Shown: one piece after another, positions 18,271 through 26,767 of the stretch
How positions within the stretch are numbered: the first letter of the stretch is position 1
How the letters are laid out: each line of letters begins with the position of its first letter
Source: Pandoraea capi
GTDB taxonomy: Bacteria; Pseudomonadota; Gammaproteobacteria; Burkholderiales; Burkholderiaceae
NCBI RefSeq assembly: GCF_902459735.1
Contig: NZ_CABPRV010000016.1
Span: 1-64,000 of the forward strand
Reading direction: 5' to 3'
DNA: 64,000 bases
The notes under the pieces: generated by a model
What the model was told of the DNA's origin: nothing
Database searches by the model: none
Seen by the model: only the letters and a program-made list of their open reading frames with translations
Made by a program: the position numbers and the translations under genes

Positions 18271-20094
18271 TTAGAATCGCGCGTTGACTTCGATTTGCAG
18301 CGTGTCGATCGACAGCGGCGCGCCGTAGACTTCCTTCGTCGACAGCCAGCGGCCCGTGATCCATGCGTTCTTGTCGAACGCATACGAGCCGCCGAGGTAG
18401 TAGCCCTTCGCGTTCGTGCCGCCACCGTGGAACGTCGAATCGTTGTAAGCATCGGGCACGGCATCCGGCTCGATACGCTTGTAGCCGAACAGCACATTCC
18501 AGTCGCCTCGGGCGGCCATGACCGGCTTGCCGAACGTTGCCTGGAACATGTAAGCGTTCGGGCCGCTCTTGAAGTTCGCGCGCGTGGCGTCGCCCGCGCC
18601 GAAATTGTTCACGATGCCGCCGTTCGAGCGCGCCCACATCTCGCCTTCGTTGTAGGCCAGGTTGCGGATGTAGTTGACGTCGAAACGCAGCGGGAAGCGA
18701 CCGGCCAGCACCGTATCCCAGCGCGCCGACAGGTCGAGCAACTGGAACTTCGAGGCATAGCCCACGTATTGCGGCTGCGCCGTGTTCGCCGGATCGAGCG
18801 GGTTGAGCGCGATGTTACGCAGCAGCATGAGCGTGTTGCCCTTCTGCATGAACGCGGGGCGCGACCAGTCCGTGTCACAGCTCGTCTGCCCGGAATACAG
18901 CGAGCACGGCGACGAGAGCTGACCGGTGATGTTGCGGAAGTCGAAGTAGCCGACCGTGCCGCGGAAGCTGTTCTTCGAATCGAGCTTCCAGTTCGCGCCG
19001 AACTGCGTGCCGAGCAGCCACTTGGTCTGGCTCGACATCTTGCTCTGGCTGTTGGACGGCGCGTTGTCGTTCGAGTATTCCAGCGGGATGAAGCCGAGCG
19101 AGCCGAACAGCTCGACGTTTGGGTTCTGCGGCAGGGCCTTGCTGAACTGCGCGGCAATGCCGTCGAGGTTCAGATCGCTGGAGAACAGCATGTCGCTCGT
19201 GGCGAACGGCGGGGCGAAGCGACCGCCCGTGAACTTCACCCAGTCCACCGGCTGATACGACAGCCACATCTGATCGAGCCAGACGCTCTTCTTGTTCAGA
19301 CCGCCGCCCAGCGTGGTGTTCGTCGACACCGGGCTGTCGTCGTTGCTGCTCGCCAGACGCACACCGGCCTTCACCTGCTCGGACACGTCGGCGAACAGGC
19401 CGAAGCGTGCCCGCGCACGGAACTGGTTGGTGCGGTTCTGCGTGGTGTTGAGCAACGGCGGCAGCGACAGATTGGTATTCGAGTTGACGTCGAAGCCATT
19501 GCCCTTGTTGATCGTCGCCCAGTCGATCTGCGTGTTCGTGTTGCTGCTGGAGTAAAAGCGCGACTCGTTACGCAGACGGAAGTCGCCTTCAAAGTGGATG
19601 CGCTTGGTCCACTCCGGCGTCTCGTTCGGCGCAGCCCAGCCTTCGGACTTAGCCTGCGCCATCACTTCGTTCTTCACCTCATCGCGAATCTGATCGCGCG
19701 TGGTTTGCGAGATGTACGGAATGCGCACGTCGCCCGGCTCGGTACCCGCCGCAGCGCCCGCCCCGACGGCAGCACCAGCAGCACCGGCGGCCGGGGCCGA
19801 CCATGCCTGCTTCTGCGCCGCCATCTGCGCGGCCTGCGTAGCGGCGTAGGCTTCGGTCTGCGCCTGCGCGAGCAGCGCTTCGCCCGTGGCCTTGTCGATG
19901 GCACCGCTCTTGATCAGGCCGCGAATGAGCTTGACCATCGCGGTGTCCTGCGACGCCGCCTGTGCCTGCGCGTGCGCCAGGCCGGTGGCGCTCAGCAGCG
20001 CGAGCGCCAGGGCGACGGCGCCCGCCGTGCCGGCCGCCCGGCGAGGGACCGCCCGGCGTGCGCCGCCGTCAGTCATACGTTCCAGTGCTTTCAT
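18271..20094 (-). CDS. Putative outer-membrane porin (Porin_5-like)
   Basis: About 607-residue outer-membrane protein. A signal peptide ending near LAHAQA precedes a short helical segment (KLIRGLIKSGAIDKATGEALL), a spacer rich in Ala/Gln and a long beta-rich region with alternating aromatic strands (RIHFEGDFRLRNESRFY, FRARARFGLFADVSEQVK). The C-terminus ends in Phe (LQIEVNARF), as needed for barrel assembly. The start is uncertain: an ATG at 20178 overlaps the tonB stop as ATGA but would give an unusually long leader, so 20094 or 20076 is preferred. Its place between TonB and a lipoprotein suggests a dedicated outer-membrane channel for this system. Confidence 0.82.
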   Translation of the reverse strand: MKALERMTDGGARRAVPRRAAGTAGAVALALALLSATGLAHAQAQAASQDTAMVKLIRGLIKSGAIDKATGEALLAQAQTEAYAATQAAQMAAQKQAWSAPAAGAAGAAVGAGAAAGTEPGDVRIPYISQTTRDQIRDEVKNEVMAQAKSEGWAAPNETPEWTKRIHFEGDFRLRNESRFYSSSNTNTQIDWATINKGNGFDVNSNTNLSLPPLLNTTQNRTNQFRARARFGLFADVSEQVKAGVRLASSNDDSPVSTNTTLGGGLNKKSVWLDQMWLSYQPVDWVKFTGGRFAPPFATSDMLFSSDLNLDGIAAQFSKALPQNPNVELFGSLGFIPLEYSNDNAPSNSQSKMSSQTKWLLGTQFGANWKLDSKNSFRGTVGYFDFRNITGQLSSPCSLYSGQTSCDTDWSRPAFMQKGNTLMLLRNIALNPLDPANTAQPQYVGYASKFQLLDLSARWDTVLAGRFPLRFDVNYIRNLAYNEGEMWARSNGGIVNNFGAGDATRANFKSGPNAYMFQATFGKPVMAARGDWNVLFGYKRIEPDAVPDAYNDSTFHGGGTNAKGYYLGGSYAFDKNAWITGRWLSTKEVYGAPLSIDTLQIEVNARF

Positions 20095-20174
20095 TTTGTG
20101 TGTGACTTGTGCGTAAAAAGGAAGGTCTGCTTGCGCCGATCCGGGCATGCCGGCAGCGTGCGAGGTGTGGCGTG

Positions 20175-20906
20175 TCATGGACGGCGCCCCCGAATGCTCA
20201 TCGACATCGGATAGCGCAGCGACGCAGGCGGCTTCTCCTCCGCACGGAAGTCGTGCAGCATGGCGAGCACCGCCTGATCGATGGTTGCGTTACCCGTGCC
20301 GCGTACGAGTTGCACGCGCGTGGCACGGCCGTCGGCGTCGAGCCAGAGATCGATACGAACGTCGTCGAATGCCAGCGTGCGAGTGCGCTGGTCGCGACCG
20401 AACGCCTGCTGCAACGCCCCCGCCAGCCACGCGCTGTACGAGCGGCTACCCAGCCCGCCGCCGCCACCGGTCATGCCGCCGCCGCTGCCCGCACCGATGC
20501 CGAAGGCGTCGGTACCGGCCTGCGCGTCGCCGTTGATCGTCACGGCGTCGCCCAGATCCTTGGTCGGACTGGGAGGCGTGTCGTCCTTGGGCGGCTCAAC
20601 CGGGTCGGCGGGCTTCGGCTCGACGACCTCGGGTTTGATCTTCTCCGGCGTCGGCTCAGGCGGTTTTTCCTGTGGCGGCGGCGGAGGGGGGGGCGGCGGC
20701 GGCATCAGCATCGGCGGGCTGTTGACCTCGCGGCGCGTGCTGGCGCGGTCCGTGAGCAGATGCCAGAAGAGCGCGATCAGGCCGAGCACGACGAGGCCGC
20801 CGACGATCAGTCCGCCACGACGCCGCAGCGCCGCCAGTACGGCAAACGCCGGACTGGACGACGTCGACCGAGCCGGAGGGCGAGACGCGAAATCGCGAGG
20901 TTTCAC
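20175..20906 (-). CDS. tonB: TonB-family energy transducer
   Basis: 243-residue inner-membrane-anchored energy transducer. A single membrane helix lies at about residues 31-51. It is followed by a run of ten prolines (69-78) and a Pro/Glu/Lys-rich periplasm-spanning segment to about 110. A Gly-rich linker leads to the TonB C-terminal domain (YSAWLAGALQQAFGRDQRTR, then DVRIDLWLDADGRATRVQLV). It lies 10 bp after exbD and overlaps the alternative porin start, so it is operonic. It should couple the proton-motive force harvested by the ExbB fusion and ExbD to an outer-membrane partner encoded in the same operon. Confidence 0.93.
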   Translation of the reverse strand: MKPRDFASRPPARSTSSSPAFAVLAALRRRGGLIVGGLVVLGLIALFWHLLTDRASTRREVNSPPMLMPPPPPPPPPPQEKPPEPTPEKIKPEVVEPKPADPVEPPKDDTPPSPTKDLGDAVTINGDAQAGTDAFGIGAGSGGGMTGGGGGLGSRSYSAWLAGALQQAFGRDQRTRTLAFDDVRIDLWLDADGRATRVQLVRGTGNATIDQAVLAMLHDFRAEEKPPASLRYPMSMSIRGRRP

Positions 20907-20916
20907 GCTGCGCTCC

Positions 20917-21327
20917 TTACTGCGGTTTGCCGGTCACGAGGCCGACCTGATTGAGATCGATGCGCCGCAACAGATCGAGTACTTCCACGACCTTGGCGTA
21001 CTGCACCTGCGCGTCGCCGCGCACGATCACCGGAAAGTCGGGCGTGACCGCCTTTTCCGTGCGCAAGCGATCCTCGAGCTCGTTGAGCGTCACGGGATAC
21101 GCATCGAGGAACACCTGCCCCGCGTTGTCGACGGTGATGGCCTTGGTCTTCGGCTTCTCCAGCGCCACCGAGGAACTCGCCTTCGGCAGATCGACCTTGA
21201 TGCCGGGGATGCTGGCGTTGCTCGTGAGAATGAAGATCACCAGCACCACCAGCAGCACATCGACGAAAGGCGTGATGTTGACGCCGCTCGCGCGCTTCTT
21301 CGCGGCGAATCGCGTTGCGTTTGCCAT
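20917..21327 (-). CDS. exbD: ExbD/TolR-family proton-channel subunit
   Basis: 136-residue protein with a short cytoplasmic N-terminus, one transmembrane helix (about 18-38) and a periplasmic domain. Asp23 in the sequence ITPFVDVLLVVLVIFIL matches the protonatable aspartate of ExbD/TolR. It starts 12 bp after the ExbB-fusion gene and partners with it and TonB. Length and layout are normal for the family. Confidence 0.95.
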   Translation of the reverse strand: MANATRFAAKKRASGVNITPFVDVLLVVLVIFILTSNASIPGIKVDLPKASSSVALEKPKTKAITVDNAGQVFLDAYPVTLNELEDRLRTEKAVTPDFPVIVRGDAQVQYAKVVEVLDLLRRIDLNQVGLVTGKPQ

Positions 21328-21339
21328 GGTTCGTCCCCG

Positions 21340-23112
21340 TCAGGCGCGTTGCAGCACAGGCTGACGACGGCCTTCGCCCTGCTCTTCCGCAAGGCGCGTC
21401 GTGAATTCGTCGACGAATACGGCCATGTCGGCAGCGAGCGCATCCGAGCGCGAGACGAGCCAGTTGTAGCCGAACAGCGCGGGAATCGCGACGCCCAGAC
21501 CGGCCGCCGTACACAGCAGCGCTGCGGCCATCCCCGGCGCCACCGAGTTGATGTCCACCGCACCGGCCATGGCCGCCACGACGAACACCAGCATGATCCC
21601 GATCACGGTGCCGAACAGACCGACATACGGTGCGCCTTCGATCGAGGTGGAGAGCCAGTTCATGCGCTTGCTCATCGACTCGATCTCGCGAATCACCGTG
21701 CCGTCCATCGACGCGCGAATGGCGCTGATGGTCGCGTCGGAGACAGCGCTCGTGTCATAGCCAAGCTCGTGGCGGCGATGCAGTTCGTCGAGCGCGACTT
21801 CGTACAGACGCCACAGCGGCGATTGCTGGCGCACATCGTCAGGCACACGGTTGGTGCGCGCGATCTGATCGAGCGGCGCGCCCGACGCTTCGCGAAAATG
21901 CTCCATGAAGACCGCATTGGCGCGCGTCTTCGCGCTGTAGCTGCGGCTCTTCGTGATCATGATGACCCACGACACCAGCGCCATCAGGCCGAGCACGATC
22001 ACGACCACCCAGGCGTCGACCGGCATGGCCGAGAGGATGAAGGCGAAGTGGCTCTTGCCGGCTTGTTGCTCGTCAGGACCGAAGGCGATCAGACGCGATT
22101 CGGCGCCTTGCGCGACGGCGTCCGCCTGAATCAGCGCAGCGGGGCGTGCGACCTTCGACAGACGCACTTCGTCCACGGCGCCCGAGAAGCGCGCCAGACC
22201 GCCGGCCACGCCCTCGGCATCGCCGCCGATGATCGTCGGCGAGTTCAGCGCGGGCAGTGCCGCGACAACCGTGCCCGTCGCGTGACCCGCGACATACAGC
22301 GTGAGCGTCTTGCCATCGCTCGTGACAGCGAGATGCGACCACTGGCCGGCCTGAATCGGCTGGCCCGGCTGGCTGCGTTGCGCACCGACCTGCACGAACG
22401 GCACGCCCTGATCGACACCGATCAACAGATCGTTACCGCCTTCGCGGCGCGTGTAGATCGCCTCGTTCGCACCGAGCTTCTCCGGACGCACCCATGCCGA
22501 GAACGTGAAGTTGCCACCGGCCGCGATCGTCAGCGACGGCGACGCGGGCAGCACCAGCGGCGATGCCCCCGCCTGAATGCCCTTGCCGATGATGGCGCCG
22601 TCGAGCGTGACGACCGGATTCTGGCTGTTGTTGCCGTAAGCCGTGGTGTCACGTGCGGGCACGTTCGACTCACCGAAGTGGTACACGGCCGTGTAGTCCG
22701 GATCGAACACGCGCTGACCGTTACCGGCAGCGGGCGCCTTGCGGTTGCCGTAGTACATCCAGATCTGCTGCTTGTTGGCAGCCGTCACGGCGGGCACATC
22801 GACCCACACGAGCGCAATGCCCAGCACCGGATCGAATTGCTCGATCTGGTGGTTGAGCACCGTCTTGTCGTCGGCCGCGACGAAGCGCAGATCGGCACCG
22901 GTTTCGTTCACGCCTTCGAAGCTGAAGTTACCGGTGTGCAGACGCAGCAGCATCGGCACGCGGCCGGCGTCGCCCGTGATGTTGCCGCCTTGCGGGCCGG
23001 CGTCGATGGTGATCGGCTTGCGGTACGCCCAATCCGGTTGCCACCAGGCGTGCGCGAGCACCGGCATCAGCGTGCCGATCAGCGCAAGCAGGAATGGAAG
23101 AATGCGTCGCAT
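21340..23112 (-). CDS. DUF2341-LamG-ExbB/TolQ fusion protein
   Basis: 590-residue fusion. A signal peptide (1-22) leads into a DUF2341-type beta domain (about 25-150; WWQPDWAYRKPITID, WMYYGNRKA). A LamG/concanavalin-like domain follows (about 165-330; FTFSAWVRPEKLG, GQWSHLAVTSDG, DEVRLSKVARP). The C-terminal half is a MotA/TolQ/ExbB proton channel with membrane helices near 363-385, 493-515 and 520-545, including YVGLFGTVIGIMLVF. An ordinary ExbB is about 240 residues, so the first 330 residues are an added periplasmic sensor or glycan-binding module fused to the motor. Genes for ExbD and TonB follow at 12 and 10 bp spacing. Similar fusions are annotated in other proteobacteria, but their ligand is not known to me. 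Confidence 0.93.
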   Translation of the reverse strand: MRRILPFLLALIGTLMPVLAHAWWQPDWAYRKPITIDAGPQGGNITGDAGRVPMLLRLHTGNFSFEGVNETGADLRFVAADDKTVLNHQIEQFDPVLGIALVWVDVPAVTAANKQQIWMYYGNRKAPAAGNGQRVFDPDYTAVYHFGESNVPARDTTAYGNNSQNPVVTLDGAIIGKGIQAGASPLVLPASPSLTIAAGGNFTFSAWVRPEKLGANEAIYTRREGGNDLLIGVDQGVPFVQVGAQRSQPGQPIQAGQWSHLAVTSDGKTLTLYVAGHATGTVVAALPALNSPTIIGGDAEGVAGGLARFSGAVDEVRLSKVARPAALIQADAVAQGAESRLIAFGPDEQQAGKSHFAFILSAMPVDAWVVVIVLGLMALVSWVIMITKSRSYSAKTRANAVFMEHFREASGAPLDQIARTNRVPDDVRQQSPLWRLYEVALDELHRRHELGYDTSAVSDATISAIRASMDGTVIREIESMSKRMNWLSTSIEGAPYVGLFGTVIGIMLVFVVAAMAGAVDINSVAPGMAAALLCTAAGLGVAIPALFGYNWLVSRSDALAADMAVFVDEFTTRLAEEQGEGRRQPVLQRA

Positions 23113-23256
23113 GGCTGTAGTTCTCCGTTTATGCGGCCTGACGCGTCGGATAAGCGCACAGGCATCAGGTCGTGAATGTTGTTTGGTGAAGTGTTGGGGC
23201 GTATGTGTCGCGTCTGTCGTGTGTCTGTCGCGTCCTGGCGCTCGGTCGGCGTGGCC

Positions 23257-24966
23257 TCAGTACGTTGCCGTCACGCTGAAATTCAGGCGCGGCTTGTAGC
23301 GTTCCGTGCGCGGGCCGTTCGTCAGCGGATAGGCGGCGTCGAAGCGGCCCGTCATGTGCGACGTCAGACGCAGCGACGTGCCGACACCGAGCGACGCGAG
23401 CGAGAATGTCGACGTCTGCTCGGGCAACGCGTCGCGCAGGCCCAGACGCGCGCCGTCGAAGAACGCATACGCGCGCCAGTTCGACACGATCGGCGCGAGC
23501 AGCGGAATCGGCGGCGTGCGCCACTCGATCGAGCCGACCACGCCGTAATCGCCCGTGGCTTCCGCCGAGAGATAGCCGCGTACCGAATTCATGCCGCCAC
23601 CCGCGATCTGCTCGTTCGAGACGAGCGGCGAGTCGGTCATCTGCGTGGCCACGCGGGCGGCCAGCTGCCAACCGCCGTCAATCGTGTAAGTGCCGTTCGC
23701 ATCGGCACGCAGCACCGTGAAGCTCGGCGACGCCTTGTAACGCTTCGCGTCGAACTGCGCGGGGCCGCTGCCGTAGCCGAGGAAGCTCGACATACCGGTG
23801 GTGATCGACGTGTTCAGACCGGCTTGCAGGGTCTCGTTCTGATAGAAGCCGCTGTAGCCGAGGGTGATCGGCGCGTACTTGAGCGGCACCACGTCGCCGG
23901 CGGCGCCGAATCGCGTGGTTTCGGTGTTGTCCTTGAAGTCCACACCCAGGCTGAAGGCGTGATACCAGGCGCCCGTGTCAGGGACGGTGAACGTTGTCTT
24001 GAGGCCAATGGCATGGCCCTTGCCGAGCACCGTCGTGCCGCCGGTCGTGGCAACGTTGCTGTCCGACTGATAGCCATTGAGTTCGAGCGACCATGGCGAG
24101 GCGCCGATGGGCGCGACATACGACCCCGACCAGACCTTGCTCTGCTTGAAGTCCTGCGGTGCGCCAAAGAAGCTCATCGACACGCGATGGCCGAGTTGCC
24201 AGAGGTTGTCGTAACCGACCGACGCGAGCATGCGCAGCGGCTTCGTGTCGGCGCTGCGATCGTTGTTCAGGCTGAAGCTGGCGCGCCAGGGGTTGGTGTC
24301 TTCGACCTTGAGATCGACGTCCATCGTGCCGGGGACTGCGCCCTGCTTGACGAGCGGCACGACCTGCTGGTCGCCGGTGCGGTTCAGGGCCGTGAGTTCG
24401 GCCTGCGCCGCGTTGAAGTCCGGCACCTTGCCTTCGGCGAGCGACGGCACGCGTTCGCGCACTTCGCGCGGCGAGTGGTACTCCGAGCCGACCACGCGCA
24501 GACGTCCGAGCCTGGTCTCGCTGACCTTCAGATAGACGATGCCGCCCGTGACCTGCTGTTCGGGCAGATCGACGTACACCGACTGGTAGCCCTTGGCCTG
24601 ATAGGCGGCGAGCAGTGCGTCGCGTGCGGCTTCGATGTCGGCCAGCGTGCGGTTCGGCCCCAGATAGGGCGTGACGGCCTTCTCGATGGAGCGGACATCG
24701 AGCACGGTGTTGCCGCGCACGACGTACTCGTTGATATTGACGTGCTTCTGCGCCTCGGCAGACGTCTCTTTCCCGGTAGCGGTCGCCTTCGGATCGGCCT
24801 TCGCATCGGCCTGATGCTTCACTCCGGCCGCATTGCCGTGCGCCGGCTCCGACGGATTCGCTTCGGTTTGCTGAGCAATCGCAACGCCATGAACGGTTCC
24901 CCCCAACGTGAGCGCGCACACCGCCGCCCAGCGCCGCCACGGCCGGTTCGTTTTCATCAAACGCAT
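23257..24966 (-). CDS. TpsB two-partner secretion transporter (ShlB/FhaC/HecB family)
   Basis: 569-residue Omp85-superfamily outer-membrane protein that would export the giant TpsA at 361-13776. A signal peptide (about 1-32, ending GVAIAQ) is followed by a spacer. Next come POTRA-like segments at about 65-215 (INEYVVRGNTVLDVRSIEKAVTPYL, IVYLKVSETRLGRLRV). The ShlB barrel region has the conserved NGPRTERYKPRLNFSV C-terminal strand ending in Tyr. The start could be 24966 or 24957; neither has a clear ribosome-binding site. It heads the operon with ExbB/ExbD/TonB, an arrangement resembling PdtB with ExbBD2 in P. aeruginosa. Its TpsA gene lies 9.5 kb downstream rather than next to it. Confidence 0.93.
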   Translation of the reverse strand: MRLMKTNRPWRRWAAVCALTLGGTVHGVAIAQQTEANPSEPAHGNAAGVKHQADAKADPKATATGKETSAEAQKHVNINEYVVRGNTVLDVRSIEKAVTPYLGPNRTLADIEAARDALLAAYQAKGYQSVYVDLPEQQVTGGIVYLKVSETRLGRLRVVGSEYHSPREVRERVPSLAEGKVPDFNAAQAELTALNRTGDQQVVPLVKQGAVPGTMDVDLKVEDTNPWRASFSLNNDRSADTKPLRMLASVGYDNLWQLGHRVSMSFFGAPQDFKQSKVWSGSYVAPIGASPWSLELNGYQSDSNVATTGGTTVLGKGHAIGLKTTFTVPDTGAWYHAFSLGVDFKDNTETTRFGAAGDVVPLKYAPITLGYSGFYQNETLQAGLNTSITTGMSSFLGYGSGPAQFDAKRYKASPSFTVLRADANGTYTIDGGWQLAARVATQMTDSPLVSNEQIAGGGMNSVRGYLSAEATGDYGVVGSIEWRTPPIPLLAPIVSNWRAYAFFDGARLGLRDALPEQTSTFSLASLGVGTSLRLTSHMTGRFDAAYPLTNGPRTERYKPRLNFSVTATY

Positions 24967-25295
24967 ATAGAAGACTCTGACTTGTTAGGTCGACGCGGCC
25001 CTGCCCGATGCAGTGCCCCCGGTGGCCTGGCTTACCGACGACTCGCCGTGCTCGCAGCGAAAGCGCTGCGCGTCTGGTATCGCCCGGCCGCACGCAATCC
25101 GTGTCGACATTTCTCTCGAATACGGATACCTAGACGGTCGGGATCGCGAGCGACTGACGTTTGTCACGAGAAATTCATCTTTCTCGAAAACCGCACGGAC
25201 TGACGTATGCTTGGCCGGCGCCCGACGGTCGTCTTGACGGCTTTTTTGGTCGGAGTCCTGATGGATAACTATGGTTTTTGACGGGGAGACGTGCG
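24967..25295. other. Divergent promoter region between tpsB operon and small secreted protein gene
   Basis: This 329-bp region must contain promoters for both directions. A 7-bp inverted repeat (25167-25173 and 25180-25186, CGAGAAA/TTTCTCG) could be an operator. A TTGACG hexamer at 25234-25239 is a possible -35 for the rightward gene, but no good -10 at normal spacing is visible. A copy of the 18-bp element found upstream of the other two units of the locus is not evident here. Confidence 0.35.
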
Positions 25296-25727
25296 ATGAC
25301 GAACCACCGTATCGGGCAAGTGCCGGGGAATGAGATGCGTCGCCAGACGCTCGCGACGACGTTCGCCGCTGCGTTACTGGCGATGGCATCGTCGCTCGCC
25401 GTGGCGGCCGACAATGCGCCGCGCGTGGACAGTGCGACGTCGGCGTCGTCGCGTGCGGGCTGCGTGGATGTCGAGGTGAACGGCCAGCGCTCGCCGTCCT
25501 ACGACTGTCTGACGAACCAGTTGCAGCCAGCCTCGGCGCCGGGCGCGGGCCGCAAACCGGGCCTAGAATCGGAAGACATCGCAAACAAGCCGGGCAATCA
25601 GATCGGCGGCCAGTTCAACTGGAGCGGGACGTCTCAGCGCATGGGAAACACCTTCGGCAGCTCGGCGACGCCGCAGCGTCCCGACGCAGCGCCGCCCGCC
25701 GCGCCGGTCGTTCGCCCAGGACGTTGA
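25296..25727 (+). CDS. Small secreted hypothetical protein
   Basis: 143-residue protein of unknown function. The ATG at 25296 follows a GGGGAG site at good spacing. A signal peptide is clear: a charged N-region, then hydrophobic LATTFAAALLAMASSLAVAAD with cleavage after about residue 38. The mature part is short and Ser/Pro/Gly-rich, with two cysteines (AGCVDVEVNGQRSPSYDCL) that could form a disulfide. A segment GGQFNWSGTSQRMGNTFGSS lies near the end. It is monocistronic, bounded by a terminator at 25732-25761. Divergence from the TPS/TonB operon hints at a link, no more. Confidence 0.7.
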   Translation: MTNHRIGQVPGNEMRRQTLATTFAAALLAMASSLAVAADNAPRVDSATSASSRAGCVDVEVNGQRSPSYDCLTNQLQPASAPGAGRKPGLESEDIANKPGNQIGGQFNWSGTSQRMGNTFGSSATPQRPDAAPPAAPVVRPGR

Positions 25728-25731
25728 ATGA

Positions 25732-25761
25732 AAAACGCCATCGAAAAATCGATGGCGTTTT
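25732..25761. terminator. Bidirectional rho-independent terminator
   Basis: A perfect 13-bp inverted repeat (25732-25744 and 25749-25761) has A-run and T-run flanks on both sides. It lies between the convergent genes ending at 25727 (plus) and 25783 (minus) and can serve both. Confidence 0.9.
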
Positions 25762-25782
25762 GATCGAGGTATCGACGAAGGG

Positions 25783-26463
25783 CTACAGGCTGTCGCGCCG
25801 ATGCCGGCCGATTGCGCCGTGATAGAGCGCCGGCGACGTCATGCCGAGTTTGTGGGCCATGATGACGAGGTCCGCGAACGATCGCGCTTCCATCTTGCGC
25901 ATCGCGTTACCGCGATGAATCTTCACGGTGACTTCGCTGATGCCGAGTTCGTCGGCGATGTGCTTGTTCATGCGTCCCGCCGCAACCAGCGCCATGACCT
26001 CCCGCTCACGCTGGGACAGCCGCTGCGCCCGCTCGATCATATCGGTGCTGACGCGCTCACGCCCCAGCCGCTGACGGTCTCTCGCAAGCGCGTTACCGAC
26101 GGCGTCGAGCAACGCCACGTTGGGGAATGGCTTGGTGAGGAAGTCGATTGCGCCGGCCTTCATCCCCCGCACGCCGGCGCTCACGTCGGCGCGACCGGTA
26201 ATGAGCACGACGGGAATCGGGTCGCGCACGGCCGCGAGCGTGTCTTGCAGCGCCAGGCCGCCACCGGGAGTGCCCAGGTCGGCGTCCACCACGAGGCAAC
26301 CCGGCCCCGCGCTGCGCTCACCCGCAAGGAACGACGCCGCACATGGGAAACCTCGGGCGCGCAATCCGGCGTCGAGCAGCGACGTACAGAGCGTCTGGTT
26401 CTCTGTCGGGTCGTGGTCGACGACATAGACGGTAGCAATGTCGCTGTCCGCAAGCGCGTTCAT
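25783..26463 (-). CDS. FixJ/NarL-type response regulator
   Basis: 226-residue transcription factor. The receiver domain covers residues ~10-125, with acidic residues Asp16 and Asp18, probable phospho-acceptor Asp60 (GCLVVDADLG), and LTKPF carrying the conserved lysine. A LuxR-type helix-turn-helix lies at about 148-205 (LSQREREVMALVAAGRMNKHIADELGISEVTVKIHRGNAM). No sensor kinase gene is adjacent, so it is an orphan. The usual DxRMPG after the phospho-Asp is replaced by DADLGTPGG. Targets cannot be read from the sequence. Confidence 0.9.
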   Translation of the reverse strand: MNALADSDIATVYVVDHDPTENQTLCTSLLDAGLRARGFPCAASFLAGERSAGPGCLVVDADLGTPGGGLALQDTLAAVRDPIPVVLITGRADVSAGVRGMKAGAIDFLTKPFPNVALLDAVGNALARDRQRLGRERVSTDMIERAQRLSQREREVMALVAAGRMNKHIADELGISEVTVKIHRGNAMRKMEARSFADLVIMAHKLGMTSPALYHGAIGRHRRDSL

Positions 26464-26767
26464 GCCTGTGCGATATAGGGAGTCGGTGAGCCAGAGTATA
26501 CGTCAGTCATGTGACATTCGATCCTCGAAAAAGCACGACCGTGCCTGCAAATTCAGCACAGGCCCCGGGTCATGCGTCGCCCGAGCCATGCCCGGCAAGG
26601 GTTTCCGGGGCTAATACGAAAAGACGATAGTGAGCGTGCGGCGAACGACATACGCTCTTCGTTTGTCGTCGGCCACGCCGAAACCGCCTCATCGATGCCC
26701 CCGAAGCGACCGAAGCGACCGCTGTGCCCACCATGCCTACCGTGCCCGCCACCCTCCGGAGCCACCC
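26464..26767. other. Divergent intergenic region
   Basis: This 304-bp region lies between the response-regulator gene (minus) and the amidohydrolase gene (plus). It has a short tandem CGAAGCGAC repeat at about 26702-26719 and Pro/Arg-coding-like sequence in several frames. It shows no ribosome-binding site other than GGAG just before 26768. Promoters for both genes must lie here but are not distinguishable. Confidence 0.3.

Noticed and set aside
20095-20178. Start of the porin gene at the ATGA overlap with tonB
   Set aside because: It would give a signal peptide with a ~50-residue charged leader; internal starts give a normal one. Not excluded, because the overlap is typical of coupled genes.
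26702-26719. Tandem CGAAGCGAC repeat as a regulatory iteron or origin
   Set aside because: Only two copies and no DnaA-box or AT-rich context.
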